From positions 1 to 5,737 of the forward strand of contig SFHY01000094.1 in NCBI GenBank assembly GCA_004556255.1: a DNA stretch of 5,737 nucleotides, in the 5' to 3' direction. This DNA comes from Lactobacillus delbrueckii (GTDB lineage Bacteria > Bacillota > Bacilli > Lactobacillales > Lactobacillaceae). Shown one piece after another: positions 1-5,737 of this stretch (within the stretch, counting starts at the first letter, position 1; each line of letters begins with the position of its first letter). Both the position numbers and the translations under genes were made by a program. The notes under the pieces were generated by a model that saw only the letters and a program-made list of their open reading frames with translations, was not told where the DNA came from and made no database searches.

Positions 1-816
1 GTAGCATTCCAGCCCTTGCTGGCGGAGCTCCTGGACCAGCTTGATGGCCTTGATGGTATTCGGCTCAAAATAGGTAAATCCGGGGACAGCGGTGAAGGTT
101 AAAGCATGCATCTCACTGGCATTTAATTCAGCTAGTGAACCTAATTTTGTAAAGTCAGCCTGCTTAATTGCTTTTTCCATCTCCTTGATTTCACGGTCGT
201 TTCTGTCCAGCCAGACCTGGTAGAAGGGTGAGCTCTTGCTCATTTCCATACCCTTGGTTGAAGAAACCTTCTTTTCCTGGTCGTTGATTTCAACAGCTAA
301 AAGGCGCAGGTCCATGTCCGGCTTTTCGTCCAGCGGGTAGGCGTAAGAAGTCTGGTCGCTATCGCCTTTTTTCCAGACGGAAAAACCGCCAAAAACAGAT
401 CTTGAGGCTGAGCCAGATCCCATCCGGGCCATTCTGGACAGTTCCCGCCGGTCAACGCCTAACTGGTAGTGGTCGGCAAAAGCCGCTGCCATGGCGGCGA
501 AGGCAGAACTGGAAGAGGCCAGTCCGGCCGCGGTCGGCACCTGGTTGACCGATTCAACTGCCAAATTTCCTTTAAGCCCGAAGCGGTCCTGCATGGCCCG
601 GAGGTAGGCGGAAACGCGGTCAGCAGCCGGACCGGAAAGGGCTTGGCCGTTTAATTTAAAAGACATTTGCTCACTGTCTGAGATTTTGGTGTCGCTGTAA
701 AAGGCATCCAGGGTCATGGACAGGCTGGACATGAGCGGCAGGCGCAATTTGGCGTCCTTCTTGCCCCAGTACTTGATCAAGGCAATATTGGTATGGGCGC
801 GGGCAGTTTTACTCAT
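1..816 (-). CDS. mvaD: Diphosphomevalonate decarboxylase, C-terminus beyond window
   Basis: This gene encodes the cytosolic GHMP-family enzyme that converts mevalonate 5-diphosphate to isopentenyl diphosphate, using ATP and releasing CO2. The first 272 residues are present; the family is usually about 320-330. Visible signatures are NIALIKYWGK (residues 10-19), the phosphate-binding loop PTAAGLASSSSAFAA (94-108), and the SGSASRSVFGGFSVW segment (134-148). All three are typical of decarboxylases rather than kinases. The catalytic aspartate of the family sits in a DAGPN motif that should lie a few residues past the window edge, so it cannot be checked. The chosen start is the ATG at 816-814, with AAAGGA at 833-828 as ribosome binding site (spacing 11, slightly long). 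An in-frame GTG at 825-823 is too close to that site. The gene lies 55 bp after mevalonate kinase, presumably in one operon. The reading frame is intact as far as seen. Confidence 0.96.
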   Translation of the reverse strand, partial: MSKTARAHTNIALIKYWGKKDAKLRLPLMSSLSMTLDAFYSDTKISDSEQMSFKLNGQALSGPAADRVSAYLRAMQDRFGLKGNLAVESVNQVPTAAGLASSSSAFAAMAAAFADHYQLGVDRRELSRMARMGSGSASRSVFGGFSVWKKGDSDQTSYAYPLDEKPDMDLRLLAVEINDQEKKVSSTKGMEMSKSSPFYQVWLDRNDREIKEMEKAIKQADFTKLGSLAELNASEMHALTFTAVPGFTYFEPNTIKAIKLVQELRQQGLECY

Positions 817-827
817 CTGTTTCACAT

Positions 828-833
828 TCCTTT
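828..833 (-). promoter_or_regulatory. Ribosome binding site of mvaD
   Basis: The minus strand reads AAAGGA here, 11 bases before the ATG at 816. The long spacing is slightly suboptimal. An in-frame GTG nine bases upstream of the ATG would have only a 2-base spacing, so the ATG remains the better start. Confidence 0.55.
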
Positions 834-854
834 ACTGTGTAATTCTGTTTTTAA

Positions 855-874
855 TAATTTTTGGGCAAAAATTA
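855..874. repeat. AT-rich inverted repeat overlapping the mevalonate kinase stop codon
   Basis: TAATTTTT and AAAAATTA form perfect 8-bp arms around GGGC, and the outermost triplet is the TAA stop of mevalonate kinase. A G:C pair could extend the stem but would leave a 2-base loop. The stem is otherwise only A:T and no T-tract follows a GC-rich stem, so it does not look like an intrinsic terminator. At most it is a weak intercistronic hairpin in the mevalonate kinase-mvaD transcript; it may be chance in an AT-rich spacer. Confidence 0.4.
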
Positions 875-1795
875 AATCTCTTCAATCCAGTAGTTACTGA
901 TTTCTGCCTGGCAAGCCTGGGCAATCTCTTCGCAGGAAACGGCATCCTTGCAAAGGGCGATGACGATTCCGCCCAGGCCGCCGCCGGACAGCTTGCAGCC
1001 TAAAGCCCCGCCTTTATCAGCAATCTGGCAGATCCGGTCGATCTTGGCCGTCGACAAGTTAAAGGAAGCTAAAAGCTCCTGGGCCTCATTGAAGAATTTA
1101 CCAACGCTTTCCGGGTCTTGCTCAAGCCAGGCAGCTTTGACTTCGTCAGCCAGTTGTCCCAGCTTGCGCATTCTGACTTGCGCGTTAGGTGACTCATTTA
1201 AAAGCTTCGCGACCATAGTGACGGCTTCTCTGGTATTGCCCAAATCGCCCGTGTCCATGATCAAGAGGCTGGCCCCTAATTTTGAGGAGAGCTTTTTTAC
1301 GCCCTTTTGCTTATTAAAAAAGACCAGGTAATCGGAATTGACCGTGGCCGCGTCCAGGCCGGAAGCCTTGCCGTGGTTGATCGTTTCTGCCTGGTTGGTG
1401 ATGGCCATAACTTCACTTGCACTTAACTGCAAACCCAGGTATTGGCTCAAGGCTACGGTAGTACCGTAAGCGACGGTAGCTGAGGAGCCAAGTCCGCGCT
1501 CCATGGGAATTTCCCCGGTGTAGGTAAGCTTGATCTGGGGATTTTTCCCGCTTCTGGCCCCGCTTCTGGCCAAAAGCTCCTTGACGACATACTTAAGGCC
1601 GTTATAGTCAGCAGGCGCGTCAAAAAAAGGACCCTGGTAGAGCTTGGTGTCCATCCAGACCGGGCCGGCATAATCACTGACGGTCGTCTTGATGTGCAAG
1701 GCCTGAATTGGCATAGCCAGGGCGTCATAGCCGTAAACAACGGAATGCTCGCCGATTAAAATTACTTTTCCATGAGCAGTACATGAAGTCTGCAA
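872..1795 (-). CDS. mvk: Mevalonate kinase
   Basis: This gene encodes a cytosolic GHMP kinase that phosphorylates mevalonate to 5-phosphomevalonate with ATP, the first kinase step of the mevalonate route to isoprenoids. The 307-residue length is normal for bacterial members. Three hallmark motifs appear in order: GKVILIGEHSVVYG (residues 9-22), the ATP phosphate loop PMERGLGSSATVA (97-109), and the C-terminal GGALGCKLSGGGLGG (262-276). The HGKASGLDAATV segment (141-152) supplies Asp148, matching the family's catalytic aspartate. The start is a TTG at 1795-1793. It is needed because the next in-frame ATG is residue 28, inside the conserved N-terminus, and it has an excellent ribosome binding site six bases upstream. 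The gene is first of the visible minus-strand operon, 55 bp ahead of mvaD, and divergent from rexB. It is sometimes named mvaK1 in this group. Confidence 0.97.
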   Translation of the reverse strand: MQTSCTAHGKVILIGEHSVVYGYDALAMPIQALHIKTTVSDYAGPVWMDTKLYQGPFFDAPADYNGLKYVVKELLARSGARSGKNPQIKLTYTGEIPMERGLGSSATVAYGTTVALSQYLGLQLSASEVMAITNQAETINHGKASGLDAATVNSDYLVFFNKQKGVKKLSSKLGASLLIMDTGDLGNTREAVTMVAKLLNESPNAQVRMRKLGQLADEVKAAWLEQDPESVGKFFNEAQELLASFNLSTAKIDRICQIADKGGALGCKLSGGGLGGIVIALCKDAVSCEEIAQACQAEISNYWIEEI

Positions 1796-1801
1796 AAAGA
1801 A

Positions 1802-1808
1802 TCACCTC
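1802..1808 (-). promoter_or_regulatory. Strong ribosome binding site deciding the TTG start of mevalonate kinase
   Basis: The minus strand reads GAGGTGA here, a long perfect match to the 16S rRNA 3' end, six bases before the TTG at 1795. No in-frame ATG or GTG near this site would keep the conserved N-terminal motif, so this site fixes the start at TTG. Confidence 0.85.
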
Positions 1809-1829
1809 AAAAAATCAATTTGTTAGTTC

Positions 1830-1843
1830 GGTTAACGTTTGCT
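1830..1843 (-). promoter_or_regulatory. Candidate catabolite-responsive element (cre-like site)
   Basis: The minus strand reads AGCAAACGTTAACC. Compared with the Firmicutes CcpA operator consensus TGNAANCGNWNNCA, it matches everywhere except the first and last bases, including the central CG and the flanking AA. It lies 35 bp upstream of the mevalonate kinase start, in the leader of that gene if transcription starts further upstream. CcpA control of the operon is an inference. Degenerate sites of this kind also arise by chance. Confidence 0.3.
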
Positions 1844-1862
1844 TAGAATCAATGGCAATCAG

Positions 1863-1891
1863 TTCCCAAAAAGGAAAGAGATTGATAAAAT
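1863..1891 (+). promoter_or_regulatory. Predicted rexB promoter with extended -10
   Basis: A -35 box TTCCCA (1863-1868, 4 of 6 consensus bases) is followed after exactly 17 bp by a -10 box TAAAAT (1886-1891, 5 of 6). A TG at 1883-1884 gives the extended -10 form TGaTAAAAT. Transcription would start near 1898, about 30 bases before the rexB ATG. No other plus-strand promoter in the spacer is as good. Confidence 0.55.
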
Positions 1892-1896
1892 TTAGA

Positions 1897-1912
1897 TTGA
1901 CCGATCAGTCAA
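1897..1912. promoter_or_regulatory. Near-perfect 16-bp palindrome, candidate operator
   Basis: TTGACCGATCAGTCAA is palindromic at 14 of 16 positions; only the C/A pair at 1902/1907 breaks symmetry. It sits over the predicted rexB transcription start and just before the ribosome binding site, a classic place for a repressor to block transcription. The TTGAC...GTCAA form resembles operators of TetR-family regulators (for example the RutR-type TTGACCANNTGGTCAA); the assignment is by resemblance only. On the minus strand its TTGACT half could serve as a -35 box for mevalonate kinase (5 of 6), though no convincing -10 box follows at the right distance. It could also form a short hairpin in the rexB leader. 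Confidence 0.45.
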
Positions 1913-1913
1913 C

Positions 1914-1920
1914 AAAGGAG
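1914..1920 (+). promoter_or_regulatory. Ribosome binding site deciding the rexB start
   Basis: AAAGGAG lies eight bases before the ATG at 1929. A longer frame could begin at the GTG at 1920, but that codon overlaps this site, so the ATG is the supported start. Confidence 0.85.
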
Positions 1921-1928
1921 TGGAAGCA

Positions 1929-4900
1929 ATGATCAAAATTATAACCGGCAGACAGTCCGATCCCCTGCAAACTGAGATTATCGGCCGGGCTGCCCGCAAT
2001 TATCTGGCCCAGCCCGGCAAAGATACCTTTATTATTGTTCCAAACCATATCAAGTTTAACACAGAAGTTGCCGCAATAGGCAAAGTCGCCCAACTTCAAG
2101 GGCGGGAAGAGACCAGCGTCAAGAACCTGCACGTCCTGTCCTTCTCCCGTCTGGCTTGGTTTTTCTTTAAAAAGGCCGACCTGCTCATGCCTGAAAGCCT
2201 GGATGACGCGGCCGCGACCATGATTTTGGAGCAGATCATCGACAAGCGCAGGGATGAACTGCTGCTTTTCAAAAATTCCCACGCCAATTCCGGCATGATC
2301 AAGCAGGTCTACAGCACGATCCTGCAGGTTCATACCGGCCAGCTGGACCTGGGCAATCTTTTGGAGCGGGCAGCTGATCCGGCAGTGGCCTTGGACCTGG
2401 ATAATGAGACCAGGGACAAGCTGCACGACCTGGACTTGATCTACCAGGACTTTTTAGAAATCGTCAGTGAAAAGCACTTCGCCACCAAGGATGAATTAAA
2501 CATCCAGCTGAACCAGCTTTTGGCCAGCCGGCCGGACCTGGTCAGCCAGGCCAGCTTCTACGTGACTGATTTCTCCCATTTTTCCATTCAGGAAAAAATG
2601 ACCATGCAACTGCTGGCGGCTTTTGCCAGTGACATGACTTTTGCCTTCAAGACGGCTGATGGCAGCCTGCTTGAACCCGTGGCAGGTGAATACGACTACG
2701 TGGTTCAAAAGACGATCCGGGACTTGACCGGCTACTTTTCCGCCCATGACTTTGCCTGGGAAAGTGAAAAAATAGCCAGGCCAGCCAGTCCGGCCAGGGA
2801 CTTGAACCAGGCCTGGCAGGGAGAAAGCGTGCCAGACTTGAAGAATCTTCAACTGGTCAAGGCGGATTCCCGCTACGCTGAAGCATATTTCGTGGCCCGG
2901 ACCATCTATGACCAGGTAGCTTTAAAGGGCTGCCAGTACCGTGACTTTTTGGTCCTGGCCCCGAATTTGCAGGAGTATGAAACTTACCTGGCCCCGATTT
3001 TGCGGCAAAACCAGATTCCCTTCTTTGACGACCTGCAGCAGCAAATGAAGTACCACCCCCTGGTGATTTTACTGGAGAATTTGGGCAAGCTTCTCCAGCA
3101 GGCAGGAGACACGCCGGCTCTTTTGAGCATCATGAAGACCCGCCTCTTGATCCCTGACTGGTATTTTGAAGGGGATGCAGAAGCCGGGGAAGCCGCGTAT
3201 TTACGTGACGTCGACCAGCTGGAAAACTTTGCCCTGGCCCACGGAATCAAGTACAGCCTTTGGCAAAAGCCCCTCAAGGACTTTACCAAGGCCCAGGTGA
3301 TTGCCTTGGACCAAGAACAGTATCAAAAGCGGCTGGACCGTTTGGACAAGCTGCGGGACTTTTTCGTCAGCAAGATCTCCCGTCTTGCCCGCCAGCTGAA
3401 GAGTGAAAAAGACAGCATGACCGCTGTTAAACTCTTCTTTGACTTCTTGGTCAAAAACAGGGTCAGTGCCCGCCTGGAAGCTTGGCGCTTAAAGGCCAGC
3501 GAGGAGGGAGACCTGCAGCAGGCCCAACAGCCGGAGCAGTGCTGGAATCTGCTTTTGTCTCTTTTGAAAGACTACCTCTTGGTCAACCCGGAAAACTTTG
3601 CCTGGGCTGACTTCTTCAAGATGCTGACGGCGGCCTTTTCCCAGGCCAATTTCGCGACGATCCCGGCCAGCCTGGACGCGGTTACTTTATCAGAATACGG
3701 GATGGTGCAAACCAGCGGCTACAAGCAGGTCTTCATCATCGGGGCCGCTAATGGCAGCCTCCCGCAAATCAGCGACCAGCCTAACTTTTTGACCACGGAA
3801 AACCTGGCCAGCCTGGCAGACTTTTTTGACCAGGAGGCATACCTGGAAGACAGCCAGCAGCTGCGCAACCTGGACCAGGAGTACCAATTCGGCAATGCCC
3901 TGGCCCTGGCCTCTGACCGGGTCTACATTTCCTATCCGGTAATCAATTCCAATAATGACCTGCTGGATCCATCCATTTATTACAAGCGCCTGCTGAAGAT
4001 AGTTGACGGCCGGGAATACCGGCAAAGGGACCTGCCAGATACCGCTGAAAAAGACCGGACCGAATTTGCCCGCCAGCTTTTGCTCTTTTTGACCAGTCCA
4101 AGGGCCAGCTTAGGCTACCTGGCCTACGCTAAGGAAAATTCTGCCCAAAGCCCGCTGGTGGCCAAGCTGGTCAAACTCAGCCGGCAGTATGAGGGAGAAA
4201 AGGCAGAAGAAATCGCGGAAGGGCTGGCTTACGACAACAATCCGCAAGACATCTCAGAAGACCTGGCTGAGCGCCTGTACGGCAAAGACCTGTTGTCTTC
4301 AGTCTCCCAGCTGGAAAGCTACTACCAGAATTCCTTTGAATACTTCCTTAACTATGGTCTGCGCCTGCGGCCCCGGGCAGAAAACGAGCTGAATGCCATC
4401 CAGTCCGGCAACTATTTCCACCGGACCTTTGAGCTCTTGCTCAAGGAAATGCAGAAGAAAAATATCGAAATTGACAAGCTCAGCGAGCTGGACCTGGAAC
4501 TTTTGCTCAAGCAGGTCAGAAGCGAGATCCTGCAAGAACCCCTCTACCAGCAGTTCTTGCGTGATCCTTTCAATGAATATCTTTTCAAGGCCTTTGACAA
4601 GACGACCAGTAAGGTAGCCCAAAGCTACCGGCGCAAGCAGCAGGAAAACAAGATGCGGGCTACTTACGGGGAACTGGCCTTTGGCCCGGCTGAAAAGCTG
4701 GCCGGCCTGGTCTTGCCTTTGAAGAAGTTTGCTGGCCAGCGGAAGATCAGCCTCCGGGGCAAGATCGACCGGGTCGACCTCTTTAACGGGGACCAGCACG
4801 TTCTGGGCCAGCTGATCGACTACAAGTCTTCCGACCACAGCTTCAACCTGGCCCGTTTTGCCAGCGGGGTGGACCTGCAGATGATCGCCTATTTGGACGT

Positions 4901-5471
4901 TCTGGAGAAGAACCGGGACCTCCTGGCCGGCGGGCGGCAGTTTGACCTCTTGGGGGCCTTTTACCAATATGTCACCCGGAAGCTGAATTCCGTCAACTCC
5001 TCCTCATCAACCGGGGCCTTGTTTGACAGCAAGCTGCAGCTGAAAGAGAACCTTTTGGGCGGGGAAGACAAGTTGAAATTGTCCGGGGTCTTTGTCAGTG
5101 AGCCAGCCTGGTACCAGGAAGTCGACAAAGTCCTTGAGAAAAAGTCATCCAGTCCGGTCTACCGGGGCCTTAAGCTGAACAAGAGCGGCACTTTTGGCAA
5201 AAAAGACAACTTCTTCAGCCAAGATGAGATGCGGGAGCTGCTGGAATACGTCGAAGCCTTGATTGAGGACGCGGCCAGCGAGATTTTGAGCGGGCAGATT
5301 GCCTTGAATCCTTTCCGGCAAGGCAACAATACCGGCCTGGCTTATAGCGACTACAAGGATATCTTCTACTTTGACCAGCAGCTGCCAACTAACTCTTACC
5401 GGGACTTGCCAAGCCTTAAAAAGGCTGACCTGCTGGCTTTGGTAGAAAAGCGGCTGCGGCAGAGGGAATAA
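1929..5471 (+). CDS. rexB: RexB, subunit B of RexAB ATP-dependent helicase/deoxyribonuclease
   Basis: RexB pairs with RexA to form the RecBCD/AddAB-like complex that resects double-strand breaks for recombination. The product has 1180 residues, usual for the family. The N-terminus (GRQSDP, residues 7-12) occupies the place where B. subtilis AddB carries a Walker A loop, but the GKT is absent. A helicase-like segment includes GMVQTSGYKQVFIIGAANG near residues 593-611. The C-terminal PD-(D/E)xK nuclease is intact: GNYFH (827-831, His831), GKIDRVD (944-950, Asp947/Asp950), LIDYKSS (962-968, Asp964 and Lys966), and Gln984/Tyr988. The four iron-sulphur cysteines of classical AddB are missing: aligned positions are Asn801, Leu1137, Ser1140 and Phe1146, and the protein has only two cysteines. 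This fits the cluster-free RexB (type 2) group. The gene is transcribed divergently from mevalonate kinase. No rexA follows within the window. Confidence 0.95.
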   Translation: MIKIITGRQSDPLQTEIIGRAARNYLAQPGKDTFIIVPNHIKFNTEVAAIGKVAQLQGREETSVKNLHVLSFSRLAWFFFKKADLLMPESLDDAAATMILEQIIDKRRDELLLFKNSHANSGMIKQVYSTILQVHTGQLDLGNLLERAADPAVALDLDNETRDKLHDLDLIYQDFLEIVSEKHFATKDELNIQLNQLLASRPDLVSQASFYVTDFSHFSIQEKMTMQLLAAFASDMTFAFKTADGSLLEPVAGEYDYVVQKTIRDLTGYFSAHDFAWESEKIARPASPARDLNQAWQGESVPDLKNLQLVKADSRYAEAYFVARTIYDQVALKGCQYRDFLVLAPNLQEYETYLAPILRQNQIPFFDDLQQQMKYHPLVILLENLGKLLQQAGDTPALLSIMKTRLLIPDWYFEGDAEAGEAAYLRDVDQLENFALAHGIKYSLWQKPLKDFTKAQVIALDQEQYQKRLDRLDKLRDFFVSKISRLARQLKSEKDSMTAVKLFFDFLVKNRVSARLEAWRLKASEEGDLQQAQQPEQCWNLLLSLLKDYLLVNPENFAWADFFKMLTAAFSQANFATIPASLDAVTLSEYGMVQTSGYKQVFIIGAANGSLPQISDQPNFLTTENLASLADFFDQEAYLEDSQQLRNLDQEYQFGNALALASDRVYISYPVINSNNDLLDPSIYYKRLLKIVDGREYRQRDLPDTAEKDRTEFARQLLLFLTSPRASLGYLAYAKENSAQSPLVAKLVKLSRQYEGEKAEEIAEGLAYDNNPQDISEDLAERLYGKDLLSSVSQLESYYQNSFEYFLNYGLRLRPRAENELNAIQSGNYFHRTFELLLKEMQKKNIEIDKLSELDLELLLKQVRSEILQEPLYQQFLRDPFNEYLFKAFDKTTSKVAQSYRRKQQENKMRATYGELAFGPAEKLAGLVLPLKKFAGQRKISLRGKIDRVDLFNGDQHVLGQLIDYKSSDHSFNLARFASGVDLQMIAYLDVLEKNRDLLAGGRQFDLLGAFYQYVTRKLNSVNSSSSTGALFDSKLQLKENLLGGEDKLKLSGVFVSEPAWYQEVDKVLEKKSSSPVYRGLKLNKSGTFGKKDNFFSQDEMRELLEYVEALIEDAASEILSGQIALNPFRQGNNTGLAYSDYKDIFYFDQQLPTNSYRDLPSLKKADLLALVEKRLRQRE

Positions 5472-5552
5472 GGAATGTACATAGAAAGGGTGTGACTGCT
5501 AAAAAGTATTCATTTTATCCAATGCTAAATAGTGTTATTTCTTGCCAACTCA

Positions 5553-5561
5553 TGATACAAT
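5553..5561 (+). promoter_or_regulatory. Extended -10 promoter of the MerR-like gene
   Basis: TGATACAAT contains a TACAAT -10 box (5556-5561, 5 of 6) with the TG of an extended -10. There is no good -35 at 17 bp, which extended -10 promoters can tolerate. Transcription would start near 5568, about 25 bases before the ATG at 5593. Confidence 0.5.
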
Positions 5562-5580
5562 GCCGGTGTCAAAAGATTGG

Positions 5581-5585
5581 AAGGA
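5581..5585 (+). promoter_or_regulatory. Ribosome binding site of the MerR-like gene
   Basis: AAGGA lies seven bases before the ATG at 5593, within a purine-rich GGAAGGAAG run. It supports that start over the in-frame ATG four codons later. Confidence 0.65.
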
Positions 5586-5592
5586 AGAAATA

Positions 5593-5737
5593 ATGAGCGA
5601 ATACATGTCCATATCAAAAGCAGCTGAATATCTTAATGTTGCCAAGTCAACTCTCCGCAATTGGGAAGCTGAGGGACTGATTACTCCGCTTAGAACTGCC
5701 TCCAATCAACGTCGCTACACTAAAGAAATGCTAGATG
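5593..5737 (+). CDS. N-terminus of MerR-like HTH protein, probably IS607-family TnpA; 3' end beyond window
   Basis: Only the first 48 residues are present. They form a MerR/excisionase-type DNA-binding domain: helix ISKAAEYLN (7-15), recognition helix around AKSTLRNWEAEGL (17-29), then the wing RTASNQRRYT (34-43). The LRNWEAEG...RT...RRY pattern matches the N-terminal domain of IS607-family serine recombinases, where RTPGGHRRY is usual; the catalytic serine domain would follow outside the window. The alternatives are an ordinary MerR-type regulator or an HTH-fused DNA methylase subunit, and the visible part cannot exclude them. Codon use differs from rexB: 18 of 48 codons end in G or C, against 43 of 48 in a rexB sample starting at 4743, and ATA and AGA appear. 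This suggests recent acquisition. The gene has its own promoter and ribosome binding site. Confidence 0.6.
   Translation, partial: MSEYMSISKAAEYLNVAKSTLRNWEAEGLITPLRTASNQRRYTKEMLD

Larger units (their letters stand above)
5472..5592. other. AT-rich spacer between rexB and the MerR-like gene
   Basis: This 121-bp spacer is clearly more AT-rich than rexB. No GC-rich stem followed by a T-tract is visible, so no intrinsic terminator for rexB can be called. A six-codon frame (ATG at 5475, MYIERV, stop at 5493-5495) follows the GAGGG of the rexB 3' end at a plausible distance and could be a remnant start. If the downstream gene belongs to an IS607-type element, its left end should lie in this spacer; such elements lack terminal inverted repeats and target duplications, so the boundary cannot be placed from one sequence. 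Confidence 0.4.

Noticed and set aside
469..654. Plus-strand 61-residue frame opposite mvaD
   Set aside because: It is antisense to conserved mvaD motifs, with Gly/Arg-rich composition expected of a shadow frame.
1920..1928. Alternative rexB start at GTG 1920
   Set aside because: The codon shares its G with the AAAGGAG ribosome binding site, so it has no usable site of its own; the ATG at 1929 is at the proper spacing.
1905..2426. Open 173-residue minus-strand frame across the rexB start
   Set aside because: It overlaps the rexB promoter region and N-terminus in antisense, has no supported start context and matches no family I recognise; it is a shadow frame.
4299..4967. Open 222-residue frame on the minus strand within rexB
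   Set aside because: It lies wholly opposite a strongly supported gene, is rich in Leu, Val and Gln as expected from the complement of a GC-biased coding frame, and shows no recognisable motif.
5496..5592. Possible rexB intrinsic terminator or IS-end hairpin
   Set aside because: No inverted repeat with a GC-containing stem and trailing T-run could be found in the spacer; short matches such as CCAA/TTGG are too weak.
5492..5593. 33-codon frame from GTG 5492 that ends overlapping the ATG of the MerR-like gene by one base
   Set aside because: The only purine-rich site is one base from the GTG, the frame contains the predicted promoter of the next gene, and the peptide resembles nothing known. 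The TAATG overlap is probably chance.

Overview
The window looks like chromosomal DNA from a fairly GC-rich lactic acid bacterium, most likely Lactobacillus delbrueckii or a close relative. Three things point there: mevalonate-pathway genes, a RexB-type (not classical AddB-type) exonuclease subunit, and strong G/C preference at third codon positions in the core genes. The species is inferred from gene content and composition; no database search was possible.

Layout. Positions 1-1795, minus strand, hold two mevalonate-pathway genes in the order mevalonate kinase (872-1795, complete, TTG start) then diphosphomevalonate decarboxylase (1-816, cut by the window edge before its C-terminal part). 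They are 55 bp apart and almost certainly co-transcribed; further pathway genes (phosphomevalonate kinase, IPP isomerase) may follow outside the window. Positions 1796-1928 are a compact divergent intergenic region. It holds a strong mevalonate kinase ribosome binding site, a cre-like site, an extended -10 promoter reading toward rexB, and a 16-bp near-perfect palindrome at the predicted rexB transcription start. Positions 1929-5471, plus strand, are rexB, a 1180-residue subunit of the RexAB (AddAB-like) double-strand-break repair helicase-nuclease. Positions 5472-5592 are an AT-rich spacer with a recognisable extended -10 promoter. From 5593 to the window end is the start of a gene with an N-terminal MerR-like helix-turn-helix, best matching the N-terminus of an IS607-family serine transposase (TnpA).

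How it fits together. Mevalonate kinase and diphosphomevalonate decarboxylase act in the same route from mevalonate to isopentenyl diphosphate. RexB needs a RexA partner, whose gene commonly lies directly downstream of rexB in lactobacilli. Here the next gene is instead an AT-richer, probably mobile-element gene, so the rexB-rexA junction may have been interrupted. This, together with the palindrome in the divergent promoter region, is what most deserves a second look. No CRISPR array, RNA gene or clearly novel multi-gene system is visible.
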